From Solimonas sp. (GTDB taxonomy: Bacteria; Pseudomonadota; Gammaproteobacteria; Nevskiales; Nevskiaceae): 64,000 nucleotides of DNA. Below, piece by piece: positions 1 through 7,780 of this stretch. A program made the translations under genes and the position numbers. Location: assembly GCA_030149365.1 (NCBI GenBank), contig JASBRP010000065.1, positions 1 to 64,000 of the forward strand. The letters run 5' to 3'. Under the pieces are notes generated by a model, which ran no database searches, was not told the DNA's origin, and worked only from the letters and a program-made list of their open reading frames with translations. Numbering within the stretch: position 1 is the first letter of the stretch; every line of letters begins with the position of its first letter.

Positions 1-246
1 GAAGCTGGAGACGCCGTACCACCACAGCTTCACCGTCGCCGGGTCGGTGGCGTCGGGGCCCAGGATGCGGTCGCGCGCGGCCTGCACCTCGGCGCTGACC
101 GCCGAGGCCGGCGGCAGCGGCTGCCATTCGGCCGCGGGCACGTCGCCGACATTGCCTCCCCCCGTAGACTCGCCGAGCCCCTCCGAGCGGGAGCAGGCCG
201 CCAGCACGGCAAACAGCGGCAACAGCAGCAGGACGCGCAGCGTCAT
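1..246 (-). CDS. Lipoprotein, N-terminal part only (possible MBL-fold hydrolase)
   Basis: The first 82 residues of a minus-strand gene are visible; it runs off the left edge. It begins with a hydrophobic signal peptide and a lipobox (LAAC, Cys18), so the product should be a membrane-anchored lipoprotein. A Ser/Gly-rich linker follows, then a folded segment ending LWWYGVSSF. That ending resembles the first strand of metallo-beta-lactamase-fold hydrolases (KLWW-G-SSF type), but the metal-binding HxHxDH motif would lie outside the window. The lipoprotein nature is seen; the MBL assignment is a guess from a short match. Confidence 0.6.
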   Translation of the reverse strand, partial: MTLRVLLLLPLFAVLAACSRSEGLGESTGGGNVGDVPAAEWQPLPPASAVSAEVQAARDRILGPDATDPATVKLWWYGVSSF

Positions 247-319
247 GGTTGGAATCCCCATTGGTGAAGACGCAAGCCTAGCAAGCCTGCGCCAGGCTGC
301 CTTGGACGGAACGCGCGGG

Positions 320-1261
320 CTACGGGGTGTTGAAGTCGATGAACGTGCCGTCCACCAGCCGGTCGCGCATTTCCGGGTTGGCGGCGGCCACGTCGCCGCT
401 GCTCTGCATCTCGGCGATGTAGGCCTCCATCGCCCGCTGCGTGGACTTGTGCCCCAGCGAGGACACAAAAGCAGCCTGTTCCATCTTCAGGCCCATCTCC
501 AGCGGCAGGTTGCCGCCCTCCAGCACCGCGCGCTTGCAGGCGGCGACCACCGGCTTGGAGCGACGCGCCAGGCGCTCGGCCGTGGCCAGGGCCTCGTCAA
601 GCAGCTGCGCGCGCGGCAGCACGCGGTGCACCAGGCCGATGCGCTCCGCCTCGTCCGCCGGCACCGGGCGGCCTTCCAGCACCAGTTCCAGCGCGCGGCC
701 ACGGCCGATCAGGCGCGCCAGGCGCTGCGTGCCGCCGCCGCCGGGCGGGATGCCCAGCAGGATCTCGGGCTGGCCGATCAGGCCGTCGTCGCTGATCAGG
801 CGCAGGTCGCAGGCCAGCGACAGCTCACAGCCACCGCCCAGCGCCACGCCGTTGATCGCGGCGATGAACACCGCACCGCTGCGGCCGATGCCGTTCAGGG
901 TGTCGTGGAAGCCACGCAGCTGCGACAGGCCGGCAGCCGGCGTGCGCTCCAGCAGGCTGCCGCTGCCGGGGATGCGTTCCAGCGCGCCGATGGCACCGAT
1001 GCTGGCCTTGGCCAGGGATTCCGGCAGGGACGGCGCGCTGCGCGCCAGTGCCAGCAGTTCACGCACGTCGTAGTGCGCGATGAAGCGTTCCGGGTGGGCA
1101 CCGGTCAGCACCACGGCGCCGATGCTGTCGTCGTCGCTGGCGTGGCCCACGAGCTGGTCCAGCTCCGCGACCATGCCGGCGCCCATCAGCGCATGCGGGG
1201 GATTGTCCAGCGTGGCCAGCAGCACACGGCCGCGCTGTTCGATGTGGATCTGCTGGGACAT
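320..1261 (-). CDS. Enoyl-CoA hydratase/isomerase family protein
   Basis: This 313-residue crotonase-fold protein would hydrate or isomerise acyl-CoA double bonds in beta-oxidation-type degradation. The oxyanion-hole and active-site region is intact: GVALGGGCELSLACD with Glu146, and GQPEILLGIPPGGGGTQRL with Glu166. These two glutamates match the catalytic pair of true enoyl-CoA hydratases. It is longer than the usual 255-265 residues because of an insertion at about residues 70-115. The ATG has a good Shine-Dalgarno (GGGAG, 7 nt upstream). With a 3-ketosteroid dehydrogenase and an HsaA-like oxygenase nearby, a role in steroid side-chain or ring degradation is plausible, but the substrate cannot be told from sequence. 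Confidence 0.9.
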   Translation of the reverse strand: MSQQIHIEQRGRVLLATLDNPPHALMGAGMVAELDQLVGHASDDDSIGAVVLTGAHPERFIAHYDVRELLALARSAPSLPESLAKASIGAIGALERIPGSGSLLERTPAAGLSQLRGFHDTLNGIGRSGAVFIAAINGVALGGGCELSLACDLRLISDDGLIGQPEILLGIPPGGGGTQRLARLIGRGRALELVLEGRPVPADEAERIGLVHRVLPRAQLLDEALATAERLARRSKPVVAACKRAVLEGGNLPLEMGLKMEQAAFVSSLGHKSTQRAMEAYIAEMQSSGDVAAANPEMRDRLVDGTFIDFNTP

Positions 1262-1331
1262 GACGCGCTCCCTGGGTGCCAGGGCTACAGACTAGCAGCA
1301 GCCGCAACTCCTAGAGACCGCCCTGTTGACG

Positions 1332-1670
1332 CTACCGGTATGACGAGCGCTTCAGTTCCATGCCGCCCGCGGCGGGGCAGTTGATGATCATGGCGCCGTC
1401 GCCACCCCAGACCTTGGTGCTGCGCAGTTGCGGCGTATCCACCAACCGCAGGGAAGGCGAGACCGACGACGCCGAGCTGGACAGCTTGTCGGAGCGCGCC
1501 AGGCACTCCTCCCGGTTCATCTTGTGGGTTTCCTGCCGCGTCACGGGACCCTCTGCCGGGTAGTTGCCCAGGGGGATCATCAGCTGGAGCTCGCCCGGGG
1601 AGTAGGTCTTGGCGGCCTGCGCCGGCAGCGTCGCCAGCAGCAGGGACAGGAGGAGGAGGGGCAGTTTCAT
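1332..1670 (-). CDS. Small exported protein of unknown function
   Basis: This 112-residue protein starts MKLPLLLLSLLLATLPAQAA, a clear Sec signal peptide with a likely signal peptidase I site after AQA, so it should be periplasmic. I chose this Met over one eight codons upstream because it sits directly at the signal peptide. The mature part has two cysteines (in REECLAR and IINCPAAGG) that could form a disulfide, and no domain that I recognise. It is transcribed in the same direction as the genes on both sides but is separated from kstD by a terminator. Confidence 0.65.
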   Translation of the reverse strand: MKLPLLLLSLLLATLPAQAAKTYSPGELQLMIPLGNYPAEGPVTRQETHKMNREECLARSDKLSSSASSVSPSLRLVDTPQLRSTKVWGGDGAMIINCPAAGGMELKRSSYR

Positions 1671-1751
1671 GTGGGATCCGGCAGGTCCGGGCAACGGGAA
1701 CAGCCGCTAGGTTAAGCCCCCGCCCGCGGCGCGTGAAGCGGTCAACAAAAA

Positions 1752-1779
1752 AGCCCGATCTCCTGGCGGAGACCGGGCT
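1752..1779 (-). terminator. Rho-independent terminator after the kstD-like gene
   Basis: A 12-bp inverted repeat with one mismatch (arms 1752-1763 and 1768-1779, 4-nt loop) is followed on the minus strand by a run of T (1746-1751). It lies 17 bp past the stop codon of the 3-ketosteroid dehydrogenase-like gene. Confidence 0.85.
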
Positions 1780-1796
1780 CGGGTTCACGCGAGGCT

Positions 1797-3530
1797 TCAG
1801 GCCGCGGCGGCGATCTTCGGCTGCTCCGCCTTGGCCGACTCCGCGATGTCGCGGGCGGCGATGTAACCGAAGGTCATCGCCGGGCCCAGCGTCGAGCCGG
1901 CACCGGGGTAGGTGCTGCCCATCACCGCGGCAGAGGTGTTGCCGATGGCATAGAGGCCGGCGATGACGCTGCCGTCCTCGCGCAGCACGCGCGCCTTCGG
2001 GTCCACGTCCAGGCCACCCTTGGTTCCGATCTCGCCGGGGTACATCGGCACGGCGTAGAACGGCGCCTTCACGATGGGGCCCAGGCAGGTGTTGGGCTTC
2101 ACGCTCGGGTCGCTGTAGTAGCGGTCGATGGGAATGCTGCCCTTGCCGAATTCCGGATCCACACCGGTCTTGGCGTAGTCGTTCATCTTGGCCACGGTCT
2201 CGGCCAGGCCGGCCTTGTCCACGCCGATCTTGCCGGCGAGCGCATCGATGCTGTCGGCGCGGTAGTAGACCTTGTCCAGCCAGTCGGCCGGCAGCCGCGC
2301 GTCGGGCTCGATCTGGCCCGGCAGGAAAATGCCCATCGGGTACTTGTAGCGGAAGGTGGCGTCGAACACGAGCCAGGCCGGCACGCAGCCGTTGCCCTTG
2401 GCATTGTCGGCGTACATCGCGTCACGGAAATCCGGATAGGCGGCCGCCTCGTTGGCGAAGCGCTTGCCCTTGGCGTTGACGGCGACGCAGCCCGGCATGC
2501 CGCGCTCGATGAACAGCGTGATCTGCTGGTCGGCACCCGGCTTGCGCACGGTGGGAGAACCCCAGACCTTGTCCATCAGCTTGGTGGCGGCGCCCAGCGA
2601 CTGGCCGGCACGGATGCCGTCGCCCTGGTTGATCGGCGGCGCCGCGGTCCATTCCACCTTGGTCGGCTGCGCCAGGTACTTCTCGCGCATTGCCTGGTTG
2701 GACTCGAAACCGCCGCAGGCCAGGATCACGCCGCGGCGCGCGCCGTAGCGCAGCTTGCGCCCGCGGTGCACGACATTGACGCCGACCACGCGGCCGTCAT
2801 CCTCGATCAGCGAATCCATGCCGCATTCCAGCACCAGCGGCACGTTCTTCTGCAGCATGGCGTAGCGCAGCGTCGACACCATGCCCTGGCCGAGCACCTG
2901 GCGGCGGTCGCGGTGCGTGCGGCGGCGCCAGCCGATGTCGAGCCAGTACTTGAGCAGCATCTTCAGCGTCAGCCAGATCCAGCCCGGGCCGCGCGAGAAC
3001 AGCTTGTGCGCCTCCACCTGGCTCATGGCGATGCGGCCCATCAGCAGCGTGCCCTTGAAGGACTCGCGCTGGCGGTCGAACTCGGGGCCGAGCAGCGAGG
3101 CGTCGAAGTCCACCGGCTCCATCGAGCGCCAGCCGTCCTTGCCGCCGGGGCGGTTGGAGTAATAGTCCGGATACTTCGGCACGTTGCGGTACTTCACGCC
3201 GAAGGTCTTGGCCATGTAGCGCACCATTTCCGGCGCGTTCTTCAGGTAGGCCTCGATACGCTCCTGCGGGACCTCGTTGCCGACGATGGTCTTGAGGTAG
3301 GTCAGCGCCTCCTCGTAGGAGTCGCTGCCGCCGGTGCGGGCGATGTCGTCGTTGTTGGGGATCCAGATGCCGCCGCCGGACACCGCGGAGGTGCCGCCGT
3401 ACTTGTCGGACTTCTCGATCACCACGGCCGACAGGCCGAGCGCCTGCGCGCACAGCGCCGCGGTCATGCCGCCACCGCCGGAGCCGACGACGACGACGTC
3501 GAATTGCTGGTCGAAGCTGGTGTTGCTCAT
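1797..3530 (-). CDS. kstD: 3-ketosteroid dehydrogenase-like FAD-binding protein
   Basis: This 577-residue flavoprotein belongs to the fumarate reductase/3-oxosteroid-1-dehydrogenase family, which removes the C1/C2 hydrogens of 3-ketosteroids during ring A degradation. The N-terminal dinucleotide fold is VVVVGSGGGG (residues 12-21), followed by the FAD motif GGTSAVSGGGIWIPNN (45-60). Near the C-terminus, TYPGAGSTLGP carries Tyr541 and Gly545, spaced like the Tyr487/Gly491 catalytic pair of Rhodococcus KstD1. No signal peptide is seen. The start has an AAGGA ribosome-binding site 7 nt upstream. Related enzymes act on delta-4(5-alpha) bonds or on other steroids, so the exact regiochemistry is uncertain. 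The HsaA-like gene upstream supports steroid catabolism. Confidence 0.82.
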   Translation of the reverse strand: MSNTSFDQQFDVVVVGSGGGGMTAALCAQALGLSAVVIEKSDKYGGTSAVSGGGIWIPNNDDIARTGGSDSYEEALTYLKTIVGNEVPQERIEAYLKNAPEMVRYMAKTFGVKYRNVPKYPDYYSNRPGGKDGWRSMEPVDFDASLLGPEFDRQRESFKGTLLMGRIAMSQVEAHKLFSRGPGWIWLTLKMLLKYWLDIGWRRRTHRDRRQVLGQGMVSTLRYAMLQKNVPLVLECGMDSLIEDDGRVVGVNVVHRGRKLRYGARRGVILACGGFESNQAMREKYLAQPTKVEWTAAPPINQGDGIRAGQSLGAATKLMDKVWGSPTVRKPGADQQITLFIERGMPGCVAVNAKGKRFANEAAAYPDFRDAMYADNAKGNGCVPAWLVFDATFRYKYPMGIFLPGQIEPDARLPADWLDKVYYRADSIDALAGKIGVDKAGLAETVAKMNDYAKTGVDPEFGKGSIPIDRYYSDPSVKPNTCLGPIVKAPFYAVPMYPGEIGTKGGLDVDPKARVLREDGSVIAGLYAIGNTSAAVMGSTYPGAGSTLGPAMTFGYIAARDIAESAKAEQPKIAAAA

Positions 3531-3551
3531 GTCGCGTTCCTTTGCTTGGGA

Positions 3552-3660
3552 CTCCCCTCCCCCGTATACAGGGGAGGGGCGGGGGGAGAGGGCGCTGTGA
3601 AACCTCGAGAAATCTACAGCGCCCTCTCCCCTACCCCTCTCCCGCCAGCGGGAGAGGGGA
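3552..3660. repeat. REP-like inverted repeats between the hsaA- and kstD-like genes
   Basis: The 140-bp gap holds three nested palindromes built from C(C)CTCTCCC/GGGAGAGG units. One is a short hairpin at 3552-3580. A long interrupted one has arms near 3582-3597 and 3615-3631. The third is CCCCTCTCCCG/CGGGAGAGGGG at 3635-3660. The same core appears at 57784-57809. No T-run follows, so I read these as dispersed REP-type elements that could also attenuate transcription or protect mRNA ends. Confidence 0.7.
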
Positions 3661-3670
3661 ACAAGTGGAT

Positions 3671-4861
3671 TTACAGGAAGAAGTCCGTGTTCTCGCGGCC
3701 CAGCAGCACGCCGCCGTAGTTGCGGCCGAAGATGTCCGGGTTGTTGGCGTAGTGCGCGCGTGCCGCGTGGATGTCGAGGAAGAAGCGCACCAGCGGGAAG
3801 TCGCTGAAGATGCCGCGGCCGCCGCAGGCCGAGAACAGCTGGTAGGCATGCTTGGCCGAGCGCTCGACCACCTGCGCGGCCTGGTAGCGGTAGTGCAGGC
3901 GCTCGTTGAGGTCCAGCGGCTGGCCGTTGCGGATCTTGGTCAGCAGCGTGTCGAAGTTGCGGCGCAGCACCAGCTTCATCTCGTCCACCGCCAGCATGGC
4001 GTCGGCCACGGCGAGCTGGGCCGGGCCCTGCTCGGCGGTCTTGGAACCCATGTTGCCGGTCCAGGCCTTGCCCCAGTCCACGAAGCTGTTGACCGCGCCT
4101 TGCAGGCCACCGATCGCGGCGCTGGACACGGCGCGCACGAAGATCTGGCCGAACGGCAGGTCATACAGCGTGGAGGTGAAGGTCTCGCCGCCGGGGTTGG
4201 TGCCCATGAAGCCATCGCTGGCCTTGTGGGTGCGGTACTCCGGCACGAAGCAGCCCTTGACCACGATGTCCTTGGAGCCGGTGCCCTTCAGGCCCATGGT
4301 GTGCCAGGTATCGATCACCTCGAAGTCCGAACGCGGCAGCAGGAAGGTGCGGTACTCCGGCGCGCCCTTGCCGTCTTCCGGGAAGATCAGGCCGCCGAGG
4401 AACACCCACTGGCAATGGTCGATGCCGCTGGAGAAGCCCCAGCGACCGCTGAACTGGAAGCCGCCCTCGACGCGCTTGACCTGGCCCTTGGGCATGTAGG
4501 TCGAGGCGATCAGCACGGAGTGGTCGCCGCCGCCCCAGACATCGGCCGCGGCTCGCGGGTCGAACAGCGCGATCTGCCAGTTGTGCACGCCGATCACGCC
4601 GTAGATCCAGGCGGTGGACATGCAGCCCTCGGCCAGGGTGGTGCAGACGTCGTAGAACACCTGCGGGTCCATCTCGTAGCCGCCGTACATCTTCGGCTTG
4701 AGTACGTCGAACAGGCCGGCGGCCTGCATGTCGGCGACGGTTTCCTTGGGCACGCAGCGGTCGGCCTCGGCCTTGGCGGCGCGCTCGGCCAGCACCGGCA
4801 CCAGGTCGCGGGCACGCTGGACCAGGATCTCGGGGGTGACGGTCTGGGGCTTGGCTTGCAT
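3671..4861 (-). CDS. hsaA: HsaA-like flavin-dependent monooxygenase (acyl-CoA dehydrogenase fold)
   Basis: This 396-residue protein has the acyl-CoA dehydrogenase/HpaB-type oxygenase fold. It matches the length of HsaA, the oxygenase of the two-component 3-hydroxy-9,10-secoandrostatriene-dione 4-hydroxylase (about 394 residues). Signature stretches include GLFDVLKPKMYGGYEMDP near the N-terminus, GRWGFSSGIDHCQWVFLG in the middle and QLFSACGGRGIF near the C-terminus. The start is set by AAGGAG 8 nt before the ATG at 4861; an in-frame start upstream lacks this. The reductase partner (HsaB) is not in the window. It lies just upstream of the kstD-like gene, fitting steroid A/B-ring cleavage. Related oxygenases use other phenols, so the substrate is an inference. 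Confidence 0.78.
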   Translation of the reverse strand: MQAKPQTVTPEILVQRARDLVPVLAERAAKAEADRCVPKETVADMQAAGLFDVLKPKMYGGYEMDPQVFYDVCTTLAEGCMSTAWIYGVIGVHNWQIALFDPRAAADVWGGGDHSVLIASTYMPKGQVKRVEGGFQFSGRWGFSSGIDHCQWVFLGGLIFPEDGKGAPEYRTFLLPRSDFEVIDTWHTMGLKGTGSKDIVVKGCFVPEYRTHKASDGFMGTNPGGETFTSTLYDLPFGQIFVRAVSSAAIGGLQGAVNSFVDWGKAWTGNMGSKTAEQGPAQLAVADAMLAVDEMKLVLRRNFDTLLTKIRNGQPLDLNERLHYRYQAAQVVERSAKHAYQLFSACGGRGIFSDFPLVRFFLDIHAARAHYANNPDIFGRNYGGVLLGRENTDFFL

Positions 4862-5001
4862 CGGTAAGTCTCCTTGACGAGCCCCGCGCGGCGGGGGGCC
4901 TTTTCGTAGTGGCGCCAAGACTCACACAGGGCCGGTGCCCCAGCATCATCCAAAATGACTAGAGCCGGACCAGGCCCTTCAGACGCCGTAAAAACAGCAG
5001 C

Positions 5002-7650
5002 TTAGCGGCGGCTGGCGGCCGGCATCAGGAAGCGGCACAGGGCCGGGCCGAGCAGCACCGCACCGAACATGTTGGCGGTGAACATGAAGGCCAGCAGCAG
5101 GCCCATGTCGCGCTGGAACTGCAGGGCCGAGAACAGCCAGGAGATCACGCCGCCGGCCAGGCACAGGCCGGTGAACAGCACCGCCTTGCCGGTCTGGCGC
5201 AGCGTGGCCACGTAGGCCTCACGCAGGTTCAGGCCTTCGTCCAGCACCTTGTGGCGCAGCAGGTCGTAGACGTAGATGCCGTAGTCCACGCCGATGCCTA
5301 CGGCCAGCGTGATCACCGGCAACGTCGCCACCTTCAGGCCGATGCCGAACACCGCCATCAGGGCATTGGCGAAGATCGATACCAGGAACAGGGGAATGCC
5401 GATCACCAGCAGGCCGATGAAGGAGCGGTAGGACAGCAGCACCAGCGCGCCGATCACCACGTAGACCCACAACACGGTCTTGAGCTCGCTGGCCTCCACC
5501 ACCTCGTTGGTGGCCGCCATCACGCCGACGTTGCCGGAGGCCAGTGCGAAGTGCACCGGGCAAGGCGAAGGGCCGGGCTCCGCACGCGACTCGGCGCTGC
5601 GCTGGCCGGCCTCGCAGGCGGCCGGATCGAGCTGCGGATGGTCGACGAAGAAGTCGCGGGCGTTGTCGCGGTTGAACTGCTCCACGGCATCGGTGATGCG
5701 GTGGATCGTGTTGGCCTTGTGGTCGGATGTGAAGACGTAGACCGGGATGGCGCTGCAGTCGGCATTGAGCAGCCCGGTGGAAGTCTCCACCGGCTTGGTG
5801 GAGAGCACCAGCGAGTCGTGGTTGCGCGGCAGCACGCGGAACTTGACGTGGCCTTCCCAGAAGCCGGAGTAGATCGCGCGGGCGATGTCCGGCAGCGCGC
5901 GCGTGGAGGCCACGCCCTCGACGTTGCGCATGTGCCAGGCGAAGCGGTCCACCTGCTCCAGCGGACCGTACTCGATGCAGTCCCAGGAATCCGCCTCGGC
6001 CACCACGGTGAGGATGTCGGTGGCGATGCTGAAATTCTCGGCGATAGCCCGTGAGTCACGGTTGTAGACCGAATCCGGCCGCAGCTCCGGCACGCCGGCC
6101 TGGGCATCACCGATGATGCGCTGGCCCTGCAGATGCCAGCTGACGCCCAGCACCACGGCTGCCAGCAACAACAGGCCGGCGGCGACCGGCGCGGTGGTGA
6201 CCACCGCCATGCGTTGCCACAAGGCCTCGCCGCTGCGCGCCAGCTGGGCACGCCGCGCGCGAAAGGCTTCCAGGTCCTTGACCCGCAGGCGCGACAGCCA
6301 GATCGGCATCATCACCTTGTTGGTGATGATCACCGCGAACATGCCCAGGCAGGCATTGGCGGCCATCTCGCGGATCACGCCGATCGGCACCAGGGCGATG
6401 GTGAGAAAGCCCGCGACGTTGGTGATCAGCGCGATGCTGCCTGGGATGAACAGGCGGCGGAAGGTGGAGCGCGAGGCCTCGAAGGGCGCCTCGCCCTGTA
6501 CCACCTGGTCGGCCCAGGTGTTGACGTACTGCACGCCATGCGAGGTGGAGATGGCCAGCACCAGGAAGGGCACCATGATCGCGAACGGGTCCAGGCCGTA
6601 GCCGAAGCTGTGCAGCAGGCCCATCTCCCAGGTCACCGCCACCACCGAGCAGGCCAGCGGCAGCCAGGCCAGGCGCAGGTCGCGCAGGTACAGCAGCAGC
6701 GCCAGGAAGGTACCGAGCACCGTCAGCGCGAAGAAGAACACCACGCTGCGGGTGGCGTCGGTCACATCGCCGATCACCTTGGCGAAGCCGACGATGTGTA
6801 CCGAGATGCGCGGGTTGTACTGCGGGTTGGCCACGCTCTCGGTCTTCAGCAGGCGTCCGGGCAGCTGCAACACCACCGGCTGGCCATGCTCGTCCTGCCC
6901 GGCGGTGTCGATGCTGCGGAACCACAGCTGCCAACCCGGATCGGCGTAGCGCACGGCCACCACCTGCCCGGCCTTGAACGGGCCGTGGTCGGCCTTCAGC
7001 TTGAGCTCGTACTTGGTGGGGCTGGTGAAGCGGCCGCGCACGTCGCTTTCCAGGCCATGGGCCACGCGCTGGTAGTCGGTGCGCGAGTTGGTGCTGGGAT
7101 TGCGCTCCAGCACCTCGGCATAGACCATCGCGCCGCGCTGGTCCTGGCTGACCAGGCGCCCGATCACGCCGGCCTTGCCCACCGCCTCGCGCACGCCGGC
7201 CAGCATCTCCGGCGTCGGCGTGTAGTTGGCCGGGATCACGTCCTCGGCTCGGAAGCCGCCGTCCACCACCTCCAGGTAGCGCACGTTGCGCGTGAAGATC
7301 GAGGACAGGCGTGCGCGGTCGATGCCGGGGATGAACTCCACCTCCTCGGTCGCGGCCTTGAGGCTGGCCATGAACTCGGGGTTGTAGATGTCGCCTTCAT
7401 CCTGCACCAGCGCCACCAGCACCGCGTTGGCGCCGCCGCCCAGTTCCTCCTGGTAGCGCTGCAGCACCTGCATGTAGGGGTGGTCCAGCGGAACGGTCTT
7501 GTCGAAGCTGGCGTCCGGCTTGAGCTGCAGCGCCTGCCACAGCATCGCCAGGGTCATCAGCACCAGCAGGCTCACGCTGATGCGGCGCCCGCGGGAGCCG
7601 TACAGCGCCGGCTCGACGAAGCGGATGATGGACTGCGCGCTCAAGGCCAT
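5002..7650 (-). CDS. RND superfamily exporter, MMPL type
   Basis: This 882-residue inner-membrane protein has the duplicated RND/MMPL layout. There is a first transmembrane helix near residues 25-42, a large periplasmic loop, a five-helix block at about 300-440 (TVLGTFLALLLYLRDLRL, FLVLAISTSHGVQYVN), a second periplasmic loop, and a second five-helix block at about 730-870 (VITLAVGIGVDYGIYVYDLL). The GVDYGIYV stretch resembles the helix-4 proton-relay motif of this family. Such exporters often sit beside lipid or steroid catabolism genes and are thought to move hydrophobic molecules. The substrate is unknown. A 140-bp gap with no obvious terminator separates it from the HsaA-like gene downstream. 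Confidence 0.85.
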   Translation of the reverse strand: MALSAQSIIRFVEPALYGSRGRRISVSLLVLMTLAMLWQALQLKPDASFDKTVPLDHPYMQVLQRYQEELGGGANAVLVALVQDEGDIYNPEFMASLKAATEEVEFIPGIDRARLSSIFTRNVRYLEVVDGGFRAEDVIPANYTPTPEMLAGVREAVGKAGVIGRLVSQDQRGAMVYAEVLERNPSTNSRTDYQRVAHGLESDVRGRFTSPTKYELKLKADHGPFKAGQVVAVRYADPGWQLWFRSIDTAGQDEHGQPVVLQLPGRLLKTESVANPQYNPRISVHIVGFAKVIGDVTDATRSVVFFFALTVLGTFLALLLYLRDLRLAWLPLACSVVAVTWEMGLLHSFGYGLDPFAIMVPFLVLAISTSHGVQYVNTWADQVVQGEAPFEASRSTFRRLFIPGSIALITNVAGFLTIALVPIGVIREMAANACLGMFAVIITNKVMMPIWLSRLRVKDLEAFRARRAQLARSGEALWQRMAVVTTAPVAAGLLLLAAVVLGVSWHLQGQRIIGDAQAGVPELRPDSVYNRDSRAIAENFSIATDILTVVAEADSWDCIEYGPLEQVDRFAWHMRNVEGVASTRALPDIARAIYSGFWEGHVKFRVLPRNHDSLVLSTKPVETSTGLLNADCSAIPVYVFTSDHKANTIHRITDAVEQFNRDNARDFFVDHPQLDPAACEAGQRSAESRAEPGPSPCPVHFALASGNVGVMAATNEVVEASELKTVLWVYVVIGALVLLSYRSFIGLLVIGIPLFLVSIFANALMAVFGIGLKVATLPVITLAVGIGVDYGIYVYDLLRHKVLDEGLNLREAYVATLRQTGKAVLFTGLCLAGGVISWLFSALQFQRDMGLLLAFMFTANMFGAVLLGPALCRFLMPAASRR

Positions 7651-7732
7651 GGCGGGTTTTCCCTTGTTTTCCCTACGCTAACCATCGGGCCCGGGGCTCG
7701 CCCCGTTCGTTTGCAGTATCCACAAACGAAAA

Positions 7733-7752
7733 GGGGCGGCTCACGCCGCCCC
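7733..7752 (-). terminator. Rho-independent terminator after secA
   Basis: The perfect stem GGGGCGGC/GCCGCCCC (7733-7740 and 7745-7752) with a 4-nt loop is followed on the minus strand by TTTTCGTTTG. It lies 28 bp past the secA stop codon. Confidence 0.9.
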
Positions 7753-7780
7753 CACTTTCGAAGCACCCTTCAGGCGTCGC

